Positions 26,347-34,868 of a stretch of 64,000 bases of DNA are shown in pieces. Each line of letters begins with the position of its first letter. The first letter of the stretch is position 1. The notes under the pieces were generated by a model that was given only the letters and a program-made list of their open reading frames with translations, ran no database searches and was not told the origin of the DNA. Source of the DNA: Streptomyces sp. HmicA12. Lineage in GTDB: Bacteria; Actinomycetota; Actinomycetes; Streptomycetales; Streptomycetaceae. The stretch is taken from assembly GCF_000373565.1 (NCBI RefSeq), contig NZ_KB891799.1, positions 62,001 to 126,000 on the forward strand, written 5' to 3'. A program made the translations under genes and the position numbers.

Positions 26347-27320
26347 CCATCGACACCCATGCACACGGGGTCACGGAGCTGTGCGAAGAGGGGATGTCCC
26401 TGTACGCCCGTGCCCTGCGGGAAGGCCGCATCGCCCGCGAGGACGTGGAGCCCGCGCCCTGTCTGGAAGAGCGCGGTCTGCTCCGCGACAACACCGATTC
26501 GCCTGGCTGGATGCTTCCGGTCCCGCCCGCCGTCGCGCTTCCCGGGCTGCTCACCGTCATCGACCAGAACATCGCGCACCAGCGCGACCAAGAGGCCAGA
26601 CTGGCCGAGGCGTTCGCCCCACTCATCGCCCTGGACGCCCAGCGCGCCGCGGTTCCCGACACTCCGATGATCAGCGTTCTGCTGGGATTCCAGCGGATCA
26701 ACAACGCCATCGGGGAGGCGATGGCCGCCTCCTCGAAGGAGCTGCTGACCATCCAGCCCGGCGGCCACCGCCCCGGCTCGCTGCTCGCGATGGCACTGCC
26801 CAGGGAACAGGACCTGCTCTCCCGCGGCTGCCGCATGCGCACGCTGTACCAGCACACTTCACGCCATTCTCCGACCGTCGCGGCGCACTACGAGCAGCTG
26901 ACCGGCGACGTCCAGGTCCGCACGCTCGACGAGGTCACCGAGCGCCTCATCATGCTCGACCGCTCCGTCGCCTTCATCCCCGCGAACCCGGACCGCACGG
27001 TCGCCCTGGAGATCCGCCATCCCGCGCTGATCACCTATCTGGCCACGACGTTCGAGCGGCTGTGGCGCCTGGCCACCCCGATGTTCCCGCAGGCCGCGGG
27101 GGAAGAGCTGACGTCGGACGGCGTCACGGCCCGCCAGCGCACCATCGCCACCCTCCTCATCGAGGGTCACACCGACGCCGTCATCGCCGAGCGCCTCGCC
27201 ATGAACATCCGCACCGTCCGCGTCCACATCGCCAAGCTCGCCGCCACGCTCGGCAGCGAGAGCCGGGCTCAGCTCGGGTATCTCATCGGGCGGTCAGGGA
27301 TGCTGGATCCGGAGCACTGA
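26343..27320 (+). CDS. LuxR-type regulator with PLD-like central domain (paralogue 2)
   Basis: A 325-residue paralogue of the preceding gene with the same order of domains: TELCEEGMSLYARALREGR at the N-terminus, LLTIQPGGHRPGS and MRTLYQHTSRHSPTV in the centre, and helix-turn-helix RQRTIATLLIEGHTDAVIAE then NIRTVRVHIAKLAATLG. The start is GTG 26343, overlapping the upstream TGA by 4 bp, so the two regulators are made together and may form a heteromer. Its 3' end overlaps the convergent third paralogue by 38 bp. Ligand and targets are unknown. Confidence 0.84.
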   Translation: MTIDTHAHGVTELCEEGMSLYARALREGRIAREDVEPAPCLEERGLLRDNTDSPGWMLPVPPAVALPGLLTVIDQNIAHQRDQEARLAEAFAPLIALDAQRAAVPDTPMISVLLGFQRINNAIGEAMAASSKELLTIQPGGHRPGSLLAMALPREQDLLSRGCRMRTLYQHTSRHSPTVAAHYEQLTGDVQVRTLDEVTERLIMLDRSVAFIPANPDRTVALEIRHPALITYLATTFERLWRLATPMFPQAAGEELTSDGVTARQRTIATLLIEGHTDAVIAERLAMNIRTVRVHIAKLAATLGSESRAQLGYLIGRSGMLDPEH

Positions 27321-28341
27321 CCGGATCACCGGCCGGATCGTCGACCGGATCACCGGCCGGGCCGCCGGGTTCGGCCAGGCCGGACTGGGCGATGCGGACG
27401 CCCAGTTGGGTGCGGTTCGAGGCGCCCAGGGTCTCCGCGAGCCGCGCGATGTGCGCCCGGCAGGTACGGACGTTCATCCCGAGGCGTTCGGCGACCACGG
27501 CGTCCGTGTGCCCCTCCGCGAGGAGCGCCGCGATGGCCCGCCCCCGGTGGGTGATGCCGGCCGCGTCGGCCCCGGGCAGCCGCTGCGCCATCGGCATGGC
27601 GAGCCGCCACAGCCGGTCGAAGGCCGTGACCAGGTAGGACACCAGCGCGGGGTGCCGGATCTCCAGGGCGAGGGAACGGTCCGCGTTGCCCGGGATGTAC
27701 GCCACCGTCGTGTCGAACGCCATGAGCCGCTCGGGCACCTCGTCGAGCGTGCGGACCTCGACGACGTCGCCGACCATGTCCAGGTACTCGTACAGCCCGA
27801 GGCCGTGCCGGGCGACGTGGGTGTACAGGGTGCGCATCCCCACGCCCCGCTCCCGCAGCTCCACGAGCCGTCGCGCCGACTCGCTGAGGTCCATCTCGCT
27901 TCTGATGCCGCCGGGCTGGATGGTCCGTATCGTGCCCACGCACACCGCGGACGCCTCGTCGACGGCCTCCTGGATGCGCGACTTGCCCTCGACGACCCGC
28001 GCGACCCCGCTGTCCGGCCCCGACCGGGTGTCGAGCTCCGCGTACCGGGACAGCGCCTCGATGGTCGCGCCCATCCGCCGGTGCCCTTCGGCGACCGCCT
28101 CGTACGTCGCCCGCAGCGCGCCCGCCATGGCCTGCTGGGGCGGCACGGGAACCAACCAGCCGGGATCGCGGGGATCGGCGTACAACAGCGCCAACTCCAG
28201 CAGACAGGGCGCCTCTTCGGCGGCCTCCCGCAGCAGGCGGCCGGACCGCAGCGCCTCCCCGTACACCCGGTTGCCCGCGTCGCACAGCCGCTCCACGCCG
28301 TGCGCGTGCCGCTCGCCCGTCGCGCCGCCCAGCCCCGTCAT
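27283..28341 (-). CDS. LuxR-type regulator with PLD-like central domain (paralogue 3)
   Basis: A 352-residue third copy of the regulator type, on the opposite strand. ERLCDAGNRVYGEALRSGRL, TIRTIQPGGIRSEMD, MRTLYTHVARHGLG and the helix-turn-helix AIAALLAEGHTDAVVAERLG then NVRTCRAHIARLAETLG show the common ancestry. It has an extra C-terminal tail of GDPVDDPAGDPV-type short repeats, encoded where it overlaps the end of paralogue 2. The convergent overlap means transcription of one set could interfere with the other. Confidence 0.84.
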   Translation of the reverse strand: MTGLGGATGERHAHGVERLCDAGNRVYGEALRSGRLLREAAEEAPCLLELALLYADPRDPGWLVPVPPQQAMAGALRATYEAVAEGHRRMGATIEALSRYAELDTRSGPDSGVARVVEGKSRIQEAVDEASAVCVGTIRTIQPGGIRSEMDLSESARRLVELRERGVGMRTLYTHVARHGLGLYEYLDMVGDVVEVRTLDEVPERLMAFDTTVAYIPGNADRSLALEIRHPALVSYLVTAFDRLWRLAMPMAQRLPGADAAGITHRGRAIAALLAEGHTDAVVAERLGMNVRTCRAHIARLAETLGASNRTQLGVRIAQSGLAEPGGPAGDPVDDPAGDPVSAPDPASLTAR

Positions 28342-28563
28342 CGTCCTGTCACCGGCCCCGAATCATCCCCTTTTCAGGGGGATTTCACTGTTTGCGCGGA
28401 CCCCATGAACGTGCTCGCGCAACAACCTGACGGTAGCGCCACGCCGCGCGCCGCGGGCAGGGTGGCCACAGCGCTCCCGGAGCGCGCCGGCCCTGTCCAG
28501 CGATCCCCCGCCTGGTCAGGGCCGGCCCAGGAAGCAGTGCGGTCAGGGGAGATGATCCCCTCC

Positions 28564-29217
28564 ATGACCGAGATCATCCTGATGTCGCACCCGAAGGTGA
28601 CCACCGTGCCCGTGGCGGACCGCGGCGAGCCGCTGGTCGATCTGCGCGACGTGGACGCCCTGCCGGTCGACCCGCGCCAGGCCGATCCGCTCGGCGCCTA
28701 CGCCCACCTGCGCGCGGGAGTCGTCGACCGGCTCCTGTACGCGCAGGAGCTGCTCCCGGACGGGCTGCGGCTGCTGGTCGTCGAGGGTTACCGACCGCTC
28801 TCCCTCCAGCGCGCCTACTTCGAGGAGTACGCGGCCGAACTGCGCGCCCTGCACCCGGACCGGCCGGCCGCCGAGATCCACACGGCGGCCAGCCGCTACG
28901 TCTCCCCGCCGGAGATCGCCCCGCGCAGCGCGGGCGCCGCCGTCGACCTGACCCTGGCCGATGCCGACGGCACCGAGCTGGACCTGGGCACGCGGATGAA
29001 CGCCTCGCCGGAGGAGAGCGCGGGCGCCTGCTGCACCGACGCCGCCACCATCGGCCCCGCGGCCCGCGCGAACCGGAAGGTCCTCGGGGCCGCGCTCGGC
29101 GCCGCCGGACTGGTCAACTACCCCACGGAGTGGTGGCACTGGTCGTACGGCGACCGCTACTGGGCCATGGCGACGGGCGCGGAGCACGCCCTGTACGGGC
29201 CGCGCGAGCCGAACTGA
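28564..29217 (+). CDS. M15/VanX-like D-Ala-D-Ala dipeptidase with substituted zinc ligand
   Basis: A 217-residue protein of peptidase family M15D. GLRLLVVEGYRPLSLQ, YVSPPEIAPRSAGAAVDLTL and PTEWWHWSYGDRYW match the family. Compared with the VanX ligands His116, Asp123 and His184, the Asp (VDLT) and the late His (EWWHW, with catalytic Glu) are present, but the first His is Arg (codon CGC at 28923-28925). Family enzymes hydrolyse D-Ala-D-Ala or related dipeptides. With a zinc ligand lost it may be inactive or bind metal differently. The start at ATG 28564 follows a GGGGAG site. It converges with the binding-protein gene, 4 bp apart. Confidence 0.85.
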   Translation: MTEIILMSHPKVTTVPVADRGEPLVDLRDVDALPVDPRQADPLGAYAHLRAGVVDRLLYAQELLPDGLRLLVVEGYRPLSLQRAYFEEYAAELRALHPDRPAAEIHTAASRYVSPPEIAPRSAGAAVDLTLADADGTELDLGTRMNASPEESAGACCTDAATIGPAARANRKVLGAALGAAGLVNYPTEWWHWSYGDRYWAMATGAEHALYGPREPN

Positions 29218-29221
29218 ACCG

Positions 29222-30343
29222 CTACTTCAGACCCGCCGCGACGCAGGCCGCCTCGTACTTCCCCGCGCAGATCTGCTTGACGGTGAAGATCTTGTCCTTG
29301 ATCACCGTCTCCTTGATGTTCTTGCGGGTCAGCGCGACCACACTGATGCTCGCCGTGTGGATCTGCTTGGTCGTCGGGCTGTCCGTGCGGCTCGACGCGA
29401 GGGACTCGAACTCGATGTCACGGCCCTGGGCGACCCGGACCGCCATCTCGGCGGCGGTCGCGGCCTCGTCCGGATAGGGCTTGTACACGGTCATGTACTG
29501 ATCGCCCGTCAGAATCCGCTGCACCGCGGCGAGTTCCGCGTCCTGGCCGCTGATGGGCGGCATCTTCGTGACACCGGCGTCCTTCAGTGCCTCGATCACA
29601 CCGCCCGCCATGCCGTCGTTCGCCGAGTAGACGGCCGCGATGTTGGAGACACCGAGCGCCGCGATGGCCCGTTCCATGTTGGCCTTGGCGTTCTGGGGCT
29701 TCCAGCCGTCGGTGTCGTACGACTCGACGACCGTCACCGCGTTCTCCAGCTCGGCCCGCGCGCTGTCCCGGTAGTCCTTGGCGTTGGGGTCGGTCGGCGA
29801 ACCGTTGATCATGACGATCTTGCTCGACTTGGTGGCCTTGGCGCCGAGAGCGGCGACGAGTTCCTTGCCCTGGGTCTGGCCGACGAGCTCGTTGTCGAAT
29901 CCGACGTACGCGTCGACGGGGCCCTCGGCGAGGCGGTCGTAGGCGATGACGTGGATGCCCGCCTCGTTCGCCTTCTTCACCATGGCGCCGATCGTGTGTG
30001 CGTCGACGGCGTCCACGATGACCGTGTCCACCTTCTCGTCGATCATCTTCTGAAACTGCTCGTTCTGAAGATCGGCGTCCTGATCGGCATTGGCGTATAC
30101 GAACCTGCCCTTGCCCTTGGTGAGTTCGGATACCTGCTTCTCGATGATCGGCCGGTCGAACTTCTCGTAGCGTGCGGTCTCCTTCTCCGGAAGGAGCAGA
30201 CCTATCTTGACATCGTTGCCCTTGCGCACGGGCGCGTTGCTGTCGCTGCTCCCCCCGGGCAGCACACCACCGCAGGCCGTGAGCGATACCAGCAGGACGG
30301 ATGCGGCGCCCGCCGTCGTGACGCATCGCATTCGCGTGTTCAT
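29222..30343 (-). CDS. Sugar ABC transporter substrate-binding lipoprotein (XylF/RbsB-type), orphan
   Basis: A 373-residue periplasmic-binding protein 1-type receptor. The lipoprotein signal ends in the lipobox LTAC (Cys about residue 24). The mature part begins VKIGLLLPEKETARYEKFD, with TVIVDAVDAHTIGAMVKKA, VYSANDGMAGGVIEALKDAG and ISGQDAELAAVQRILTGDQY, closest to xylose/ribose-binding proteins. A strong GGGAGGT lies before ATG 30343. No permease or ATPase gene adjoins it, so it either works with a transporter elsewhere or signals to another protein. Confidence 0.9.
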   Translation of the reverse strand: MNTRMRCVTTAGAASVLLVSLTACGGVLPGGSSDSNAPVRKGNDVKIGLLLPEKETARYEKFDRPIIEKQVSELTKGKGRFVYANADQDADLQNEQFQKMIDEKVDTVIVDAVDAHTIGAMVKKANEAGIHVIAYDRLAEGPVDAYVGFDNELVGQTQGKELVAALGAKATKSSKIVMINGSPTDPNAKDYRDSARAELENAVTVVESYDTDGWKPQNAKANMERAIAALGVSNIAAVYSANDGMAGGVIEALKDAGVTKMPPISGQDAELAAVQRILTGDQYMTVYKPYPDEAATAAEMAVRVAQGRDIEFESLASSRTDSPTTKQIHTASISVVALTRKNIKETVIKDKIFTVKQICAGKYEAACVAAGLK

Positions 30344-30576
30344 TACGGATACCTCCCTGACGTGGCCGCGACGGTGCGACCGAGGTGTCTCGAAGACAAC
30401 TCGGCGCCCCACTCAGCGTCAAGAGGTGAAGCCACACCGCAACGAAACCGCGTCCGTTACTTCCCCACATGAAGCCGGAAGTCGCCCCAAGGGGCGAATA
30501 CAGGACATCTGTGATCTGTTCACAGGAGCTTCACGAACCCGTCACGCCCCACCGACCCCACCGACCCCGCCGGACC

Positions 30577-30954
30577 TCAGGCCGGCACCCGGTCCAGGAA
30601 CCCGTGGACGGCCCGGATCCGCCCGTCCTCGGCGAGCTCGACCACGTCGAACCCGGCGACCGGAGCGGACCCGTCCGCCTCCGACACGAGCTCCCAGCCG
30701 AAGCGGGCGACGAGGTGGTGCCCGTCGACGTCGCCGAGCGGCCGGAAGAAGAATCCGGGGAACTGCTCGTGCGCGCCCCCGATGACGGCGGCGATCCCGT
30801 CGTGCCCGGCGACGTCGACGAGCGGGTCGGTGTAGCTCCCCTCCTCCGCCCAGGCGGCGGCGACGGCCTTGGCCCGGTCCTCGGGAGTACGAGCGTTCCA
30901 GGCCTCGAAGTAGCGGGCTGCGGCGCTCTCGTGGATGTTCGCTGCTGCGGTCAT
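30577..30954 (-). CDS. SnoaL/NTF2-like protein
   Basis: A 125-residue protein with the NTF2-like fold: ARYFEAWNARTPEDRAKAVA, EGSYTDPLVDVAGHDGI and RFGWELVSEADGSAPVAGFD are the typical SnoaL-like pattern. Such proteins are polyketide cyclases, isomerases or simple binding proteins, so the reaction cannot be assigned. It is a single gene, followed by 230 bp before the binding-protein gene start. Confidence 0.8.
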   Translation of the reverse strand: MTAAANIHESAAARYFEAWNARTPEDRAKAVAAAWAEEGSYTDPLVDVAGHDGIAAVIGGAHEQFPGFFFRPLGDVDGHHLVARFGWELVSEADGSAPVAGFDVVELAEDGRIRAVHGFLDRVPA

Positions 30955-31069
30955 GTCGCTCGACCTCCTGGTCGTCCGTCCGGTACGGAACCCGGAGCCC
31001 GAGCGGAGTGCGCCGCCCGGGTTCCGGTGAGTTCAGGGTGCCGGGCGGGGGCGGAGGCGGTCGATTACG

Positions 31070-31975
31070 TCACGGGTAAGGGGAGGCCGCGATCGTCGCG
31101 GAGAGGAGAACGACCGGGTACGCGGCGGTGAGCAGGCAGACGGGCAGGCCGAGCACGACGTAGGCGAGGCACATCAGGGCCCGGGCGACGAGCCCGTACC
31201 GGGCGCTCACCCGGTCCTCGGCCACCGGGTCGTACGTCACCTCGATCCGCTCCGGATCGGTACCGACGCGCCGCCCGCCACCCCGGTGCTCGCGCCGCGC
31301 TCCGCCGCCGTCCTCGAAGACGTACACCTTCGTGTAGGTGGAGTCGCCGTCGGAGTCGCGCCCGTAGTCGGTCCGTTCGTACGTCGCGACAACGGTGATC
31401 CCGCGCCGCCGCAGCAGCCACCAGTCCTCCGTCGCCAGCCACACCAGCCGCGTGAGCACGAAGCCGACGCAGAAGACCGGGAAGGAGGCCGCCCACACCA
31501 GCACGAGCCCCCACGCACCCGAGGCCGCGCCGAGACACGCCCCCAGGGCGAACAGTCCGCCCAGCCACACCCATGGAGACCGCGCCCTGCCCGGACGCCG
31601 GGCCCGGGCCGGTTTCGGCTCCTGGGTCACGGACACCCGCCCGCTCCGCCTCCGCTCGGCCGCGTCCCGCACCGGCAGCGCGGAGTTGACCGTGTCGGCG
31701 AAGGCCGCGGCGGCGGTCGCGCTCGACGGGCGCAGCCGGTAGACGGCGGGGTCGCTCTCGCCGGGCCCGGCCGTGAGCACGATCTCGATGCCGCGCCGCG
31801 CCGACGCCCCGCGCGGGCGGACCGTCTCGATGGCGGTCAGCGGGATCCGTACGCGCCGCCCCGACCCCGACCGGTCCAGCAGAACCGCGCCCCGCTCCAG
31901 CCGCGCGGTGGTCAGCCGACTGCGCAACACCTGGTCCACTACGCCCCCGTCCGGCCCCGACGCGGCCTCAACCAC
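31070..31975 (-). CDS. Membrane protein with DUF3592-like domain
   Basis: A 301-residue protein. Residues 1-110 form a soluble PH-like region (VRIPLTAIETVRPRGASARR). Two hydrophobic helices follow near 135-185 (WVWLGGLFALGACLGAASGA). The DUF3592-type domain comes next (TVVATYERTDYGRD, YVFEDGGGARREHR, RIEVTYDPVAEDRV), and the protein ends in a final hydrophobic segment. The start is GTG 31975. The function is unknown. It is divergent from the next membrane-protein gene, about 110 bp apart. Confidence 0.7.
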   Translation of the reverse strand: MVEAASGPDGGVVDQVLRSRLTTARLERGAVLLDRSGSGRRVRIPLTAIETVRPRGASARRGIEIVLTAGPGESDPAVYRLRPSSATAAAAFADTVNSALPVRDAAERRRSGRVSVTQEPKPARARRPGRARSPWVWLGGLFALGACLGAASGAWGLVLVWAASFPVFCVGFVLTRLVWLATEDWWLLRRRGITVVATYERTDYGRDSDGDSTYTKVYVFEDGGGARREHRGGGRRVGTDPERIEVTYDPVAEDRVSARYGLVARALMCLAYVVLGLPVCLLTAAYPVVLLSATIAASPYP

Positions 31976-32087
31976 CCTGAAAACACTGCCCGCTTGTGTA
32001 CATCAGATGGTGAAGGGACACACCATGGTTCCGCCACCCCCGCGGCTGCTCGTGCCCCATGCTCCCCCCGCGACCCAAGGAAGCACC

Positions 32088-33236
32088 ATGCGACGCTCCA
32101 CGCTCCTCACGCGCGCCCTGGGTACGGGCGCGCTGGCCGCGGCGGCCACCTCCCAGGCACTCGTCCACCTTCCGGCGGACGCCTCGGGCCCGCGGCTCGA
32201 CATCGTCGGCGCCCTGGCCGCGGCCGCCGTGCTCACCGCCGCCTGGGCGCTGGCCTGCCGCACGGCGCCGCCCCTGAAGCCCGAGCCCGCGCTGCCCCCA
32301 CGGGCCGGGATTCCGCCCATACCCGCGCGACTCCCTCGTCCGGACCCGGACGTGGGGCGAGCCGTCGGCGCGGTGCTGATCGCGCTGGCCCCGGTCACCC
32401 TGGCCCGCCTCGCCATGCGGGACGGCACCTCGTTCGTCGACATGTTCCTCTTCTTCCTCATCCTGTTCGGCACACTGAAGCTGGCCACAGGGATGCGCCG
32501 CTCGACGTCGCCGAAGGACGAGCGGGCCAAGGTCAAGGTCCTGATCGAGGACGCCGCGGCGGGCGAGGTGCACGGGGTGCGTGTCCGTGCCGGACGGCCG
32601 CAGCTCCTGCGCTACAGCGAGCGCGGCGACCGCCCGGGCACGGTCTCCGTCAGCCGCGCGTACCACCTCGCGCTCTTCGAACTCACGGAAGACGCGGAAG
32701 GTGAGGTGGGTGCGGGCGACGAGGTTCCGCTCGCCGTCGACCGGATCGACATAGCCGAACTCGCCCGCGCGGGAACCCTGTTGACGGGCTCCGAAGGCTG
32801 GCTCGTCTGGCCCCGCCGCTACAAGCTGATCGAGGGCGCGCAGCCGGTGGCTTTCGTCGCCGACCGCGACGGCGCCACGATCATGGGCCTGACCGACCCG
32901 GCGGAGGTCACCTATCGCACCGCCACCGCGAGCGCCCGCGACCCGCGCCGCACCAGCCGCGAGCGCAGCGCGCGGCGCCTGCGCCGCAACGCCAAGTTCC
33001 GCACGCCGATCCACGGCCCCATCGCCGGGGGCGCCCTGCTGGCGGCCCTCCTCTGCCTGCCGGTGCTCCTCGTCGACAGGGACGCGCTGTCCGGACTGAT
33101 CTCCTGGCCGCTGTGCGTGCCGGCGGGGGCCGCGCTGATCACCGGGGTGCTGCGGGGGACGTCCGCGACCATGGACTGCGTCGTCGCGGACGCGGAGTGG
33201 ACGGTGCGGGAGGAGAGCGACCCCGAGATCGCGTGA
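32088..33236 (+). CDS. Hypothetical integral membrane protein
   Basis: A 382-residue protein with hydrophobic helices near residues 10-65, 95-140 (DMFLFFLILFGTLKLATGM) and at the C-terminus (GGALLAALLCLPVLLVD and LCVPAGAALITGVL). A cytoplasmic or external soluble region lies between (about 140-310). I do not recognise the family. ATG 32088 with AAGGAAG at 4 bp is chosen; ATG 32025 with AAGGGA is an alternative that would add 21 residues. It is divergent from the DUF3592-like gene, which also has a PH-like region, suggesting a related role. Confidence 0.65.
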   Translation: MRRSTLLTRALGTGALAAAATSQALVHLPADASGPRLDIVGALAAAAVLTAAWALACRTAPPLKPEPALPPRAGIPPIPARLPRPDPDVGRAVGAVLIALAPVTLARLAMRDGTSFVDMFLFFLILFGTLKLATGMRRSTSPKDERAKVKVLIEDAAAGEVHGVRVRAGRPQLLRYSERGDRPGTVSVSRAYHLALFELTEDAEGEVGAGDEVPLAVDRIDIAELARAGTLLTGSEGWLVWPRRYKLIEGAQPVAFVADRDGATIMGLTDPAEVTYRTATASARDPRRTSRERSARRLRRNAKFRTPIHGPIAGGALLAALLCLPVLLVDRDALSGLISWPLCVPAGAALITGVLRGTSATMDCVVADAEWTVREESDPEIA

Positions 33237-33277
33237 CGGCGGGCCGGGAGCGGTCGGCGCGGGTCGGCCGCCGGTCG

Positions 33278-33796
33278 TCAGTCCTGGTACTCGGTCAGGT
33301 CGATCGCGTAGAGCCGGAGCCCCTCGTCCTCGCCGGTCGGCGTCATCCCCAGCTTGTGGAGGACCTTCATCGACGGTGCGTCGTCGGGGGCGGCGACGGC
33401 CACGACCCGGTCGATCCCCCGGTCCTGGAGGGCGAACTCCAGGGAGGCCTGGGCCGCCTCGGAGGCGTAGCCCTGGCCCCAGAACTGCCGCGCGAGCCGC
33501 CACTGGATGCCGATGTGCCCGGCCACCCGCGCCGGCGCGTCCGGCACGTACAGACCGACCGCGCCCGCCAGCTCACCCGAACCGAGCAGCTCGACGGCGA
33601 AGACCCCGAAGCCCTCGTCGTCCCACTCCTCCTCCCACCGCTCGATGTCCTCGGCGCTCTCGTCGAGGGAACGCGGGGCACCGCCGCCGATGTGGTGCAT
33701 CACGGCCGGGTCGGCCTGGATCTCGGACAGCGGCCCCAGGTCGTCGTCGGGCAGCCAGCGGCGCAGGAGGAGGCGGGGGGTACGGATCTCGGTCAT
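33278..33796 (-). CDS. GNAT-family N-acetyltransferase (RimJ/RimL type)
   Basis: A 172-residue acetyltransferase. TPRLLLRRWLPDDDLGPL is the RimJ/RimL-like N-terminus, IGIQWRLARQFWGQGYASEA contains the acetyl-CoA loop (Q/R-x-x-G-x-G/A equivalent QFWGQGYA), and SMKVLHKLGMTPTG is the conserved C-terminal helix. The substrate is unknown. The start at 33796 is favoured because it overlaps the stop of the upstream helix-turn-helix gene as ATGA, implying coupled translation; an ATG at 33805 is less well placed. Confidence 0.88.
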   Translation of the reverse strand: MTEIRTPRLLLRRWLPDDDLGPLSEIQADPAVMHHIGGGAPRSLDESAEDIERWEEEWDDEGFGVFAVELLGSGELAGAVGLYVPDAPARVAGHIGIQWRLARQFWGQGYASEAAQASLEFALQDRGIDRVVAVAAPDDAPSMKVLHKLGMTPTGEDEGLRLYAIDLTEYQD

Positions 33797-34716
33797 GCAC
33801 CCCATCTTCCGCCATACCGATCAAGAGGCACGGTGCGGTCGGAACCCGAGGGGTCGTGGCGGGCAGCACCTTCCGGATGCGCCGGTGGCGTGGAGCGGCA
33901 GCCCGGGCAGCGGTCCGGTTCCGGGCCCCGGTAGGCGTGGTCGCAGACGTCGCAGTTGCGGAGGGGGTGGCGGACCGATGGCGCCGCCGGCTCGGCCTCC
34001 GGTGGGGCCTTGAACGGGCTTGTCCTCGGCGGTAGTTGTGCCGTCAGCCGGTGTGCGATGAATGCCGCGGGCCGGTGGATGGGGCGGCCCTCCGGCAGGT
34101 CCCGGGTGAGGGCGTGGCGTACGGCGGAGGGGATCAGGTCGCGTTCCAGCCAGGCGACGACGCCCGGGGCGAGGCGTTCGGCGTCGCGGGCGGAGAGGGT
34201 GAGGCGGGCGTCGGTTCGGTGCAGGGCGGCGAGGAGGTCGGTGGCCGCCTGGAGGAGCGCCGGGCCGGGGCGGTGCTCGGGGTGGGGGACGGTGAGCGGG
34301 CGTGGCGGCTTCTTCTTCTGGGACGGTTGCGGCTTGTCCGGGTGGGCCGGGGCGCCCGGCTGGTTGCAGGAGACCGTACGCGTACGGACCCGCCCGTCGG
34401 GGGCGCGGCGCCGCTCGCGGCGCAGGTAGCCGTGGGCCTCCAGCTCGCGCAGGGCGGCGGCGATCCGGGTCGTGCCCTCCGGGAAGCGGGCCGCGAGGGT
34501 CTTCACGTCGGCGCGGGCCCCGGCCGGGAGCGACTGGATGTGGACGGCCAGGCCGATGGCGAGGCCGGACAGTTCGCGGTGCTGGGCGAGGTGGTTGCCG
34601 ACGACCGTGAAGTGGGAATGGTGGCGCGCGTTCTCGTGGACGATCCCCGCACGGGGGACTTCCCCCGGGATCGGGCCCGGGGCGGGCACGGGCGCGCTAG
34701 GGTGCTGGGTATCCAT
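33793..34716 (-). CDS. Helix-turn-helix protein with C-terminal zinc ribbon
   Basis: A 307-residue actinobacterial protein. The N-terminal ~130 residues contain a winged helix-turn-helix (LSGLAIGLAVHIQSLP, VKTLAARFPEGTTRIAAALR, LEAHGYLRRERRR). The middle is helical (ATDLLAALHRTDARLTLSAR). The end has CDVCDHAYRGPEPDRCPGCR, a CxxC...CxxC zinc-binding pair. The start at ATG 34716 gives the usual N-terminus of this Streptomyces family; the long upstream frame to 35115 runs through the ATP-binding gene. It belongs to a recurring set with the adjacent ATP-binding, DUF5753 and DUF397 genes, and is coupled to the acetyltransferase gene downstream. Confidence 0.8.
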   Translation of the reverse strand: MDTQHPSAPVPAPGPIPGEVPRAGIVHENARHHSHFTVVGNHLAQHRELSGLAIGLAVHIQSLPAGARADVKTLAARFPEGTTRIAAALRELEAHGYLRRERRRAPDGRVRTRTVSCNQPGAPAHPDKPQPSQKKKPPRPLTVPHPEHRPGPALLQAATDLLAALHRTDARLTLSARDAERLAPGVVAWLERDLIPSAVRHALTRDLPEGRPIHRPAAFIAHRLTAQLPPRTSPFKAPPEAEPAAPSVRHPLRNCDVCDHAYRGPEPDRCPGCRSTPPAHPEGAARHDPSGSDRTVPLDRYGGRWGA

Positions 34717-34868
34717 GGGGGAAGGTGCTACTTCCTTGATGGTCAGGCCCTCGATCGGGATCGCTAGTCCCGGCCGGGGGCCGACGTATGTCTGCGGTTG
34801 TTGTGGTGGTGCGTGGCGCTGAGCGTAGAGCAAGCAACCGGGGCAATTGCCAGCCGAGTTGGCGATGT

